A DNA stretch of 5,089 bases from Fidelibacterota bacterium (GTDB taxonomy: Bacteria; Fidelibacterota; UBA2242). The DNA is taken from assembly GCA_023229045.1 (NCBI GenBank), contig JALOAB010000174.1:1-5089 (forward strand). Direction: 5' to 3'. A program made the translations under genes and the position numbers. This document shows, one piece after another, positions 1-5,089 of the stretch (position 1 is the stretch's first letter; the number at the start of each line of letters is the position of its first letter). Below the pieces are notes generated by a model. It worked only from the letters and a program-made list of their open reading frames with translations, did no database searches and was not told where the DNA came from.

Positions 1-28
1 CGGAGTCAATGATTGAGCATTCACTCCG
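1..28. repeat. Interrupted inverted repeat (hairpin) at the left edge
   Basis: CGGAGT (1-6) pairs with ACTCCG (23-28), and inside it AATG (8-11) pairs with CATT (18-21) across a C-C mismatch, leaving a six-base loop ATTGAG. The structure is cut by the window edge, so its outer stem may be longer. It could be the end of a terminator or an RNA structure, but no T-tract follows. Confidence 0.45.
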
Positions 29-40
29 GGCAGAACAATC

Positions 41-60
41 GTAATCTCAGAAGAGATTAC
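41..60. repeat. Perfect 8-bp inverted repeat with AGAA loop
   Basis: GTAATCTC (41-48) is the exact reverse complement of GAGATTAC (53-60), separated by AGAA. It lies 60 bases before the lipoprotein start and just before a smaller inverted repeat, TCATT/AATGA at 63-67 and 71-75. It may be a regulator site or a leader hairpin. There is no T-tract directly after it, so a terminator is unlikely. It also falls inside the possible coding tail ending at 118 and could be a coincidence of that sequence. Confidence 0.45.
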
Positions 61-109
61 ACTCATTCCGAATGATTTTAATGAAGTATTTTTGAAATTA
101 AAAGAGAAT

Positions 110-113
110 GGAG
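110..113 (+). promoter_or_regulatory. Ribosome binding site that decides the lipoprotein start
   Basis: GGAG ends six bases before the ATG at 120, an ideal distance. The alternative in-frame ATG at 108 lies upstream of this site and has only AAAGAG within seven bases before it. This site, together with the upstream TAA at 116-118, favours the start at 120. Confidence 0.6.
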
Positions 114-119
114 AATAAA

Positions 120-1394
120 ATGAAAAAACTACTCGTTTGTTTATTAAGTATTGTGATTGGTTTCTTTTTAATTGGCTGTGAAAACAGTGTCGAAAATCCT
201 ATTTCGACATCCTCAGATAATGTTAGTGCATTTCTGTCCGGCCTTCCTAAAAACGGAGATAACGAAAGGTTTTTATCGACAGAATCTATGAAGAAATGTC
301 AAGATGATGTGGAACAAATTGCTAAAACATTATCAATGACATTTAAAGAATCACGGGTTAGATCAATATTAAAAGAAGAACTGAAGAACAAGGATGCTTT
401 CTGGGAAATTAGTTTTAATCAGTTGATGATCAATGAAATTTCAAACGGTTCAACTGTTTTCGATTTAATGGTTGAGAATGGATTATCTGATCTAGCAAAA
501 TTGCTAAAAAAATATCCTGATCTGAGACTTTCGATTCCTGAGAAATATGAAGATTCCTTTGATCCGTTATCGGATTTTAATGTTGCTGTCTTACCTGTTG
601 AAGACGAGCGGTATGTTAAAGAAATCATTTCATTTGATTTTCAAGGTAACAGGATAGTACTTGATCCTGAAACATTATGTGACACTCCGTTACTTGTTCT
701 CGAGATTGATGAAAATCCTGATTATCATCCAGCTTTTAATGATTCTTCTATCGTAATAGAAATTCCTCATTATCAGGAACAATCAACATCCTTGAATTTG
801 TATAATAGATTGAGTAAAACAACGACTACAGTAACTAAAATAAAGATCTATCAGGAGAGGTTATACAACAAACTAGAAGGAACTTTAAGTAGACCTGAAT
901 TTAATGTAACCGTCACTGCTGGAGATGTTCTTTATCCAAACGATTATTTGTTTCCTCAGGCAGCACATAGAGGTTTTGGCATAACTGAAATTAATCATAA
1001 AGATTGTTGGTATTATGAAGAACGATGGATTTGGGACTGTCCAGATGCAAGTGGTATCTTTAGCTCGGGAAAAGTGCTAGGTATCTGTCTATGGGAAGAT
1101 GATCCCGGAGGTGAAGATAAATTAACTTATTATTGTGCAGATCAGTATGTGGGGCGTCCTGCTGGCACGATCTACAATCCAGGTTATTTAGATACTCATG
1201 AAAATTGTCCAGATGATTTGTACGGTTATGTATTCCTGTTATGGTCGGATTTCGATAGCGGAACAGCATACAATGGGCTAGGATACTATGCGTACGGCTA
1301 TAACAGTGATGATGGTGGAAATACTGCATGGCGTGTTGGAGGAAATCCAAAGAAAAATGCCTATGTCAAATTTAAGAAATATGATGATGAGTAA
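120..1394 (+). CDS. Lipoprotein of unknown function, cysteine- and Asp/Gly-rich C-terminus
   Basis: I do not recognise this 424-residue protein with certainty. It opens with a clear type II signal peptide: MKK, a hydrophobic run, and the lipobox LIGC at residues 17-20, so mature protein should be lipid-anchored at Cys20. Residues 24-55 look like a flexible linker. Residues 56-135 are mostly helical (QDDVEQIAKTL, SILKEELKNK, LSDLAKLLKK). Residues 153-200 look beta-rich, with VAVLPVEDER, then FDFQGNRIVLDPE and LLVLEIDEN. This order of helical part followed by a 'sequence value, then pick a default' strand block recalls uncharacterised Bacteroidetes lipoproteins and, more distantly, DUF3103; that is a memory-based resemblance only. 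The C-terminal 145 residues hold Cys296, 307, 323, 339 and 363, many aromatics, and acidic turns (WEDDPGGED near 325-333, NSDDGG near 395-400) that could bind calcium. An ATG at 108 would add MENK but has a poorer ribosome site. It precedes another lipoprotein and a TonB-dependent receptor, suggesting a surface role. Confidence 0.88.
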   Translation: MKKLLVCLLSIVIGFFLIGCENSVENPISTSSDNVSAFLSGLPKNGDNERFLSTESMKKCQDDVEQIAKTLSMTFKESRVRSILKEELKNKDAFWEISFNQLMINEISNGSTVFDLMVENGLSDLAKLLKKYPDLRLSIPEKYEDSFDPLSDFNVAVLPVEDERYVKEIISFDFQGNRIVLDPETLCDTPLLVLEIDENPDYHPAFNDSSIVIEIPHYQEQSTSLNLYNRLSKTTTTVTKIKIYQERLYNKLEGTLSRPEFNVTVTAGDVLYPNDYLFPQAAHRGFGITEINHKDCWYYEERWIWDCPDASGIFSSGKVLGICLWEDDPGGEDKLTYYCADQYVGRPAGTIYNPGYLDTHENCPDDLYGYVFLLWSDFDSGTAYNGLGYYAYGYNSDDGGNTAWRVGGNPKKNAYVKFKKYDDE

Positions 1395-1401
1395 AATGTA
1401 A

Positions 1402-1434
1402 TATCTGGTGGGGGACTAAGTCCCCCACCAGATA
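1402..1434. terminator. Perfect 15-bp GC-rich stem-loop between the two lipoprotein genes
   Basis: TATCTGGTGGGGGAC (1402-1416) and GTCCCCCACCAGATA (1420-1434) are exact reverse complements around a three-base loop, TAA. The stem starts seven bases after the TAA stop of the upstream gene and ends 16 bases before the next ATG. It is very GC-rich for this AT-rich region. No T-tract follows on the + strand (ATAATAGGG), and only a weak T-rich stretch follows on the - strand, so it is not a standard intrinsic terminator. It may be a partial terminator, an mRNA-stabilising 3' end, or an attenuator that lowers expression of the downstream genes. The structure is certain; the role is not. Confidence 0.5.
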
Positions 1435-1450
1435 ATAGGGATATACTAAA

Positions 1451-2368
1451 ATGCGAAAAAATATATTATCACTTTTAATAATTCTATTTTCCATCTCTTG
1501 CATGGAGCCAACAAAAGATATTGATAAGCAAGCCCAAATAGCAATTTCGATGGTCTTAAATGCCAATCCAATGGATACGATACCAGAACTCATAAAATAT
1601 AGATACGGCAGTGATTGGTATCAATATGAGGGATGGAATTCTGGAATTGATATTGCATATATTGTTAACCAGGTAATTGACAAAGATGATAGTATTTACG
1701 TAGTCGGTGATTCTTTGAATACCATGATTCCGGCCGATATAACCGTTTCTAACGATAACGTAGATTATTCTTTCAAAACAAGTAAGATTTATCAGGATAG
1801 CATTACTATTTGTTACTTTTATGAATATTTTCATACCTATTACTATCAATTTCTTCCATATATACGTGATAAAGAATGGCAAATAAAAGCCGGTAGTAAG
1901 TATTCGGTAATAGTTAAAACCAAAGATGGTAATATTTATACCGGATCTACGCAGGTGCCCGGCGAATTTCATTTCCTGCCATGGGAAGACGGCAAGTATC
2001 TCAAGAGAGTCGATCAGAATCACTGGAAAATAAGATGGTCACCGAGTTGTAACGGATTTGAATATTCGTTTCGGATTTGGGGATTCAGCGATGACTTTAG
2101 CCCGGGACGTTATACTGATACACGAACATTTACTAACGATTTTGAGGCCAGTTTTGAACTCTATTTCTGCGACCGCCAGAGTACTAGTGATACTCCAGGT
2201 GTCGATGCGCCCTATCCGGATAAATTTTTTGCTCAGGTATATGTCTTTGATGAAAATCTGTATCGGTATAAATATTTATTACAGGAACCAGCGGGCTGGA
2301 CGAATTGCCTGGGAATATTAGGGTCGACGAATCTAGCAACGGTCGTTTTCGAACAGGATTTAGAGTAA
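1451..2368 (+). CDS. DUF4249-like lipoprotein, partner of a TonB-dependent receptor
   Basis: This 305-residue protein begins MRKNILSLLIILFSISC, a basic N-terminus and hydrophobic core ending in a loose lipobox, with Cys17 the probable lipid anchor. The lipobox (SISC) lacks the usual Leu at -3 but is tolerable. The middle follows the order of DUF4249 proteins: a strand block IPADITVSNDNVDYSF (93-108), then WQIKAGSKYSVIVKTKDGNI (143-162), then TGSTQVPGEF (164-173), matching the family's 'gktYtLtv...dG...a.t.vP' pattern. Near the C-terminus, LYRYKYLLQEP and WTNCLGILGS (283-292) resemble the family's 'sNi.nGlGvFg' ending. DUF4249 proteins are Bacteroidetes lipoproteins, often encoded next to TonB-dependent receptors, with no established biochemical activity. 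The receptor gene here starts two bases after this stop. The ribosome site is weak (TAGGG at 1436-1440, ten bases before ATG). The family call is from pattern memory; the lipoprotein call is firmer. Confidence 0.85.
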   Translation: MRKNILSLLIILFSISCMEPTKDIDKQAQIAISMVLNANPMDTIPELIKYRYGSDWYQYEGWNSGIDIAYIVNQVIDKDDSIYVVGDSLNTMIPADITVSNDNVDYSFKTSKIYQDSITICYFYEYFHTYYYQFLPYIRDKEWQIKAGSKYSVIVKTKDGNIYTGSTQVPGEFHFLPWEDGKYLKRVDQNHWKIRWSPSCNGFEYSFRIWGFSDDFSPGRYTDTRTFTNDFEASFELYFCDRQSTSDTPGVDAPYPDKFFAQVYVFDENLYRYKYLLQEPAGWTNCLGILGSTNLATVVFEQDLE

Positions 2369-2370
2369 CG

Positions 2371-4629
2371 ATGCCAAAAATCAATCATAAAATATTAAAG
2401 ACAGTGACATATCTTATGTTATCAACTGCTTTGCTTTTATCAGTCGATTTATCGCAAAAATCCGGATGGCTAAACGGAATAGTTTTCGGGAATGATTCTT
2501 TATCAACTCTACCTAATGCTGTCATTAGAGTAGAAAATATACCCTGGGCTGAGACAAATTTGGAAGGAATTTTCAACATCAGATTAAAACCGGATAGAGA
2601 ATATTCCGTTATGGCCTCATGTATCGGCTATAAATCGGTAATTAAGAAAGTAAAAATCTGTCCGGGATTGAACGAGATTACCTTTATTCTACCGCTTGAT
2701 ATTATTCAGTTTCCGTCGGTTACGGTCGAAGCCGCTCGCCACGAACGAAAGAAAGAGGAAGGGATTATTGTTTTTTCTGCTCTTGACCTGAATCGAACTA
2801 GAACGCCGCTTTTACAGGACCCAATTAAAAACCTGGAAAGCGATCCGGTTGTTAAAACCGAAAATGACTTCAATTCACGCATTTCATTGAGAGGTGGTGA
2901 GACGGATCAGGTCGTGTATAAAATCGACGGAATACCGGTATTTGACATTTATCATATCGGTGGTCTGTTATCGGCGATTAATCCAGATCCAGCGAGTTCC
3001 GTACAGGTGATATATTCCGGTTTTGAAGGAGTGGAATACGGCCGACTTTCCGGAATAATTGACGTCAACACACTTTCGGAAGCCGAAAAAGGCATTCATG
3101 GCAAGATTAGTTTGAGTTTACTGGCCGAATCTTACTTGCTTACCGCCCAAACATCCCATAATATTTTTTGCTATTTGGCATATCGCCGGACTCACTATAA
3201 TACGGCCGTTAGACTGGTAAAAAATACTTTTCCTTATGGATTCAATGATTTGAACTTCAAGATCAACTGGCGGATTAATCCGAAAATTTCACTATCGTTG
3301 ACCGGTTTTCAATCGAATGATTATGTAACTTATTTTGTAGATGATTCAACACATGAAAAGTATCAGATTAAATGGGGCAATCAAACTTTAGGATTACGCT
3401 GGAATTGTCTGCTATCTAAGAATATTTCAATGATATCTGATGTATATGCGACTCAATTTTGGAACTCAGGTAATATTTCCTGGTCAATGAAAATGACTCG
3501 TGACGAGATAACAGAGTATGGTTTTTATCAGCAATTATCTATGGCGTTTAAACATCAGGTTTTACATTTCGGATGGCAATATAGTAGATTTTTACAGGAT
3601 TATCATTGGGAATTTGCTGTAAATAAACCCGATCAACATGGAATAAACTTCGGACCTTATATTTACTATGATTATGCGTTTCCCATTGAAACACATTCTG
3701 ATAAATATGATGCACTCACGTCATGGATTGATACTAAATGGAATCTGAGTTCGCGGCTAATGCTCAATGCCGCGCTTCGCTTTCAATTCTGGGAGTCGAA
3801 ATCATTAGTAATAACACCATCAGTCGGGTATCGCCTGATAATAAATCCTAAATTGAGCTTATCATTGAATTATGACCGGATGGCTCAGCAATTGGCCAAA
3901 TATCATGATCGCAGTCCGATGGATCTGATGAGTCTCTGGTTCGATAACGGCGATCGTTTCGCAATAGTTGACCAATATTCGGCTGAGACCCGTTATCAAA
4001 TAACATCCAGTTATCAGGTTCGTCTTGGAACATACTTAAAAAATTATCAGAATATCGGACGTTCGATCAATCATGGTCCGGAATTGATTTATGGAAAAGG
4101 CCAATCCTATGGTGCGGAAGTTTCCTTTAAAAAGATATCAGGACGAATACAATACAAATTGAGTTATGCTTATGGAGTAGCCCTGATAAAATTTTCCAAT
4201 CTCGTCAATTATCAGAATTTCGATAAACCGCACCGGATTTATTTCGAGAACCAGATCAATTTGACTAAAAGATTATTTTTTACAATGACTGTAACCTACT
4301 CAACTGGAACACCATATTATCCTTTCAATGTTAAATATTATAAAATTGATGTTGGACCGGGATTATGGCCGGCCAATTCGAATCAATATTCCTACACTCA
4401 AAGCCTGATTAATAATACCCGCTTCCCGGATTACGCCCGCATGGATGTTTCGCTTTCTTATGATACAATGTTTTTCAAGAAAAAACTATCAATTATTACT
4501 TCTGTATTCAATGTCACCAACCGGGAAAATATCTATTATTACTACAGTGTGCCCGGCGAAAGAAATAAGGATGAATACTTAACTGGTTTACCATTATTGC
4601 CAAGTTTGGAAATTCAGTGGGCGTTTTAG
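2371..4629 (+). CDS. TonB-dependent outer-membrane receptor with CarboxypepD_reg-like domain
   Basis: This 752-residue protein should be an outer-membrane transporter powered by the TonB-ExbB-ExbD system. Residues 1-29 form a signal peptide (TVTYLMLSTALLLSVDLSQ). Residues 32-118 fit a carboxypeptidase-like regulatory beta-sandwich: GWLNGIVFG, LPNAVIRVENI, ETNLEGIFNIRL, and IGYKSV. FPSVTVEA at 114-121 is a possible TonB box. The plug domain spans about 145-235 with ISLRGGETDQVVYKIDGIPV, IYHIGGLLSAINPDPASS and EYGRLSGIIDV, a textbook receptor plug. The rest, 240-752, is a beta-barrel rich in alternating aromatics, with the late motifs ARMDVSLSYD (689-698) and NVTNREN (714-720), and a terminal Phe for outer-membrane insertion. 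No STN domain is present, so sigma/anti-sigma signalling is not indicated. The ATG at 2371 is chosen because a signal peptide follows at once and it sits two bases after the preceding TAA; a TTG at 2305 would overlap the upstream gene and bury the signal peptide. Substrate is unknown. Confidence 0.95.
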   Translation: MPKINHKILKTVTYLMLSTALLLSVDLSQKSGWLNGIVFGNDSLSTLPNAVIRVENIPWAETNLEGIFNIRLKPDREYSVMASCIGYKSVIKKVKICPGLNEITFILPLDIIQFPSVTVEAARHERKKEEGIIVFSALDLNRTRTPLLQDPIKNLESDPVVKTENDFNSRISLRGGETDQVVYKIDGIPVFDIYHIGGLLSAINPDPASSVQVIYSGFEGVEYGRLSGIIDVNTLSEAEKGIHGKISLSLLAESYLLTAQTSHNIFCYLAYRRTHYNTAVRLVKNTFPYGFNDLNFKINWRINPKISLSLTGFQSNDYVTYFVDDSTHEKYQIKWGNQTLGLRWNCLLSKNISMISDVYATQFWNSGNISWSMKMTRDEITEYGFYQQLSMAFKHQVLHFGWQYSRFLQDYHWEFAVNKPDQHGINFGPYIYYDYAFPIETHSDKYDALTSWIDTKWNLSSRLMLNAALRFQFWESKSLVITPSVGYRLIINPKLSLSLNYDRMAQQLAKYHDRSPMDLMSLWFDNGDRFAIVDQYSAETRYQITSSYQVRLGTYLKNYQNIGRSINHGPELIYGKGQSYGAEVSFKKISGRIQYKLSYAYGVALIKFSNLVNYQNFDKPHRIYFENQINLTKRLFFTMTVTYSTGTPYYPFNVKYYKIDVGPGLWPANSNQYSYTQSLINNTRFPDYARMDVSLSYDTMFFKKKLSIITSVFNVTNRENIYYYYSVPGERNKDEYLTGLPLLPSLEIQWAF

Positions 4630-4630
4630 A

Positions 4631-4665
4631 ATGCTTATATCAAATTTAGTCTAAGTATATTTTTT
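4631..4665 (+). terminator. Weak intrinsic terminator candidate after the receptor gene
   Basis: ATGCTTA (4631-4637) can pair with TAAGTAT (4652-4658) with one G-U pair, leaving a 14-base loop, and is followed by six T residues at 4660-4665. The stem is short and AT-rich, so termination would be inefficient. The position, one base after the receptor stop codon, is right for a 3' end. Confidence 0.3.
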
Positions 4666-4719
4666 GGATGAATATAAATAATTTGAATTATTTGGATTGG
4701 AATGATATTTCGACCGGGC

Positions 4720-4732
4720 GATTTGACAAATC
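4720..4732. promoter_or_regulatory. 13-bp palindrome overlapping a possible -35 box
   Basis: GATTTG (4720-4725) and CAAATC (4727-4732) are exact reverse complements around one central A. The hexamer TTGACA (4723-4728) inside it equals the sigma70 -35 consensus. At 17 bases spacing the -10 position reads CATGTT, a poor match, so the promoter is doubtful. A palindrome over a -35 box 45 bases before a start codon is a plausible operator for the downstream gene. Confidence 0.3.
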
Positions 4733-4762
4733 ACCATACCATAACCATGTTTAACAATCAAC

Positions 4763-4770
4763 AAGGAGGA
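4763..4770 (+). promoter_or_regulatory. Strong Shine-Dalgarno site of the last gene
   Basis: AAGGAGGA is complementary to the usual 16S rRNA 3' end and its core ends seven bases before the ATG at 4777. It is much stronger than the ribosome sites of the three genes upstream. It fixes the start of the partial gene and argues against a Bacteroidetes-type SD-poor host. Confidence 0.85.
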
Positions 4771-4776
4771 TGTAAA

Positions 4777-5089
4777 ATGAGACAAAGGATTTTTTCATTA
4801 TGGGGAGTCTTATTAATTCTAGTGATTTTGCATAGTTTAATCAGTGCTCAGGAAAAAGGGCGGTTTGGTATAATTGTGAAAGCCCAATTAATTCCGCAGA
4901 TCGGGATATCTTATGGAATATCTGATAGAATTCGAGCGCGCCTTTCGACGTATCTGGAATTCAGTGATGGTGATTTAATATATTCTACCGTGTCAAGTCT
5001 GAACCTCCAGATCAAATTATCTGCAGATGGAGATCTGTCAACGTATATAGGTCCGGATTTTACATATCACGGCTTTATGGATGAGTTTT
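4777..5089 (+). CDS. Secreted, probable outer-membrane beta-barrel protein (5' part only)
   Basis: The frame is open from the ATG to the right edge, giving 104 codons with no stop, so the gene is truncated by the window. Residues 1-24 form a signal peptide (MRQRIF, hydrophobic core, then HSLISA) with likely cleavage between Ala24 and Gln25. There is no lipobox cysteine. The mature part alternates polar and hydrophobic residues in stretches such as GIIVKAQLIPQIGISYGISD, with likely strand turns at SDGD (63-66) and SADGD (82-86), followed by STYIGPDFTYHG. This is the look of the first strands of a small outer-membrane beta-barrel (OmpW- or porin-like size class), but I cannot name a family. The strong ribosome site and separate upstream gap suggest it is translated well and possibly transcribed on its own. 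It could still be part of the same surface locus. Confidence 0.8.
   Translation, partial: MRQRIFSLWGVLLILVILHSLISAQEKGRFGIIVKAQLIPQIGISYGISDRIRARLSTYLEFSDGDLIYSTVSSLNLQIKLSADGDLSTYIGPDFTYHGFMDEF

Larger units (their letters stand above)
2..118 (+). other. Possible 3' end of an upstream gene, interrupted by an in-frame TGA
   Basis: The frame beginning at base 2 reads four codons (GVND), a TGA at 14-16, and then 33 open codons to a TAA at 116-118. The open part begins AFTPGRTIVISEEITLIPND and ends in KLKENGE, which has the amino-acid balance of a real protein end. Its stop lies one base before the ATG at 120, the spacing expected between co-translated genes. If it is the end of a real gene, the TGA is a nonsense mutation (TGG to TGA is one base), a sequencing error, or a sign that the frame is only a chance opening. 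A second frame (base 3) gives a short tail ending at a TAA at 42-44, so the true upstream frame is not certain. No start codon suits a free-standing small gene here. Confidence 0.25.
4630..4776 (+). other. Intergenic gap between receptor and next gene
   Basis: This 147-base AT-rich gap contains a weak terminator candidate near its start, a short palindrome that overlaps a TTGACA hexamer, three closely spaced CCAT repeats at 4734-4748, and a strong ribosome site. I see no gene in it. An exact Bacteroidetes-type -7 element (TAnnTTTG) is not present, although near matches occur. Confidence 0.6.

Noticed and set aside
14..60. TGA at 14-16 plus downstream hairpin 41-60 as a selenocysteine codon with a SECIS element
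   Set aside because: The distance is in the right range, but the loop AGAA lacks the GU expected in bacterial SECIS loops, there is no bulged U, and the surrounding residues match no selenoprotein that I know.
1..66. Divergent - strand gene starting at an ATG at 66 and running off the left edge
   Set aside because: The frame is open, but no good ribosome site precedes it and it would lie opposite a + strand frame that ends neatly at the next gene. Only 22 codons are visible.
87..94. TATTTTTG as a Bacteroidetes -7 promoter element (TAnnTTTG)
   Set aside because: The match is exact, but no TTG-type -33 element lies at the right distance and the motif is easily produced by chance in AT-rich sequence that may also be coding.
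108..119. ATG at 108 as the first lipoprotein start
   Set aside because: The GGAG at 110-113 serves the ATG at 120 at ideal spacing, and MKKLL is the usual start of a lipoprotein signal. The longer form cannot be fully excluded.
1556..2023. 155-codon open frame on the - strand
   Set aside because: It lies wholly antisense inside the DUF4249-like gene, has no ribosome site or recognisable domain that I can see, and its hydrophobic look is what the reverse complement of this gene would give.
2058..2321. 87-codon open frame on the + strand
   Set aside because: It lies in another frame inside the second lipoprotein gene, whose reading is supported by family-like motifs through the same stretch.
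2305..2370. TTG at 2305 as the receptor start, adding 22 residues
   Set aside because: It would overlap the upstream gene by 64 bases and place a charged stretch before the signal peptide. ATG at 2371 gives a normal signal peptide directly after the preceding stop.

Overview
The window reads as part of an outer-membrane or cell-surface protein locus from a Gram-negative bacterium of low G+C content, with all recognisable genes on the + strand. The two lipoproteins plus a TonB-dependent receptor with an N-terminal carboxypeptidase-like (CarboxypepD_reg-like) domain suggest the Bacteroidetes/FCB superphylum. The near-perfect AAGGAGGA ribosome site before the last gene is unusual for Bacteroidetes proper, which mostly lack strong Shine-Dalgarno sites. 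A related FCB lineage (a Marinimicrobia-, Calditrichaeota- or Cloacimonadota-like candidate phylum) is therefore a reasonable guess, but it is inference. TAA and TAG are the only stops used by the complete genes, all tryptophans examined are TGG, and the standard bacterial code fits.

Layout. Bases 1-118 hold a leader with two or three small inverted repeats and an open frame that could be the tail of an upstream gene ending one base before the next start; an in-frame TGA interrupts that frame near the left edge. Bases 120-1394 encode a 424-residue lipoprotein of unknown function with a helical N-terminal part and a beta-rich, cysteine- and aspartate-rich C-terminal part. A perfect 15-bp stem-loop fills most of the 56-base gap to the next gene. 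Bases 1451-2368 encode a second lipoprotein resembling the DUF4249 family. Two bases after its stop begins a 752-residue TonB-dependent outer-membrane receptor (2371-4629). The gap 4630-4776 holds a weak terminator candidate, a 13-bp palindrome and a strong ribosome binding site. Bases 4777-5089 are the 5' part of a secreted, probably beta-barrel protein that runs off the right edge.

How the parts may work together. Pairs of a DUF4249-like lipoprotein and a TonB-dependent receptor are a recurring gene arrangement in Bacteroidetes, and the 2-base spacing here argues for co-translation. The simplest model is a TonB-energised outer-membrane transporter with one or two accessory lipoproteins, comparable in general design to SusC/SusD but not homologous to SusD. 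Nothing in the window identifies the substrate. The first lipoprotein may belong to the same operon, with the GC-rich hairpin setting relative expression between it and the receptor pair. The last gene has its own ribosome site and a 147-base upstream gap, so it may be a separate transcription unit. I did not find a CRISPR array, tRNA, rRNA, mobile element or defence system.
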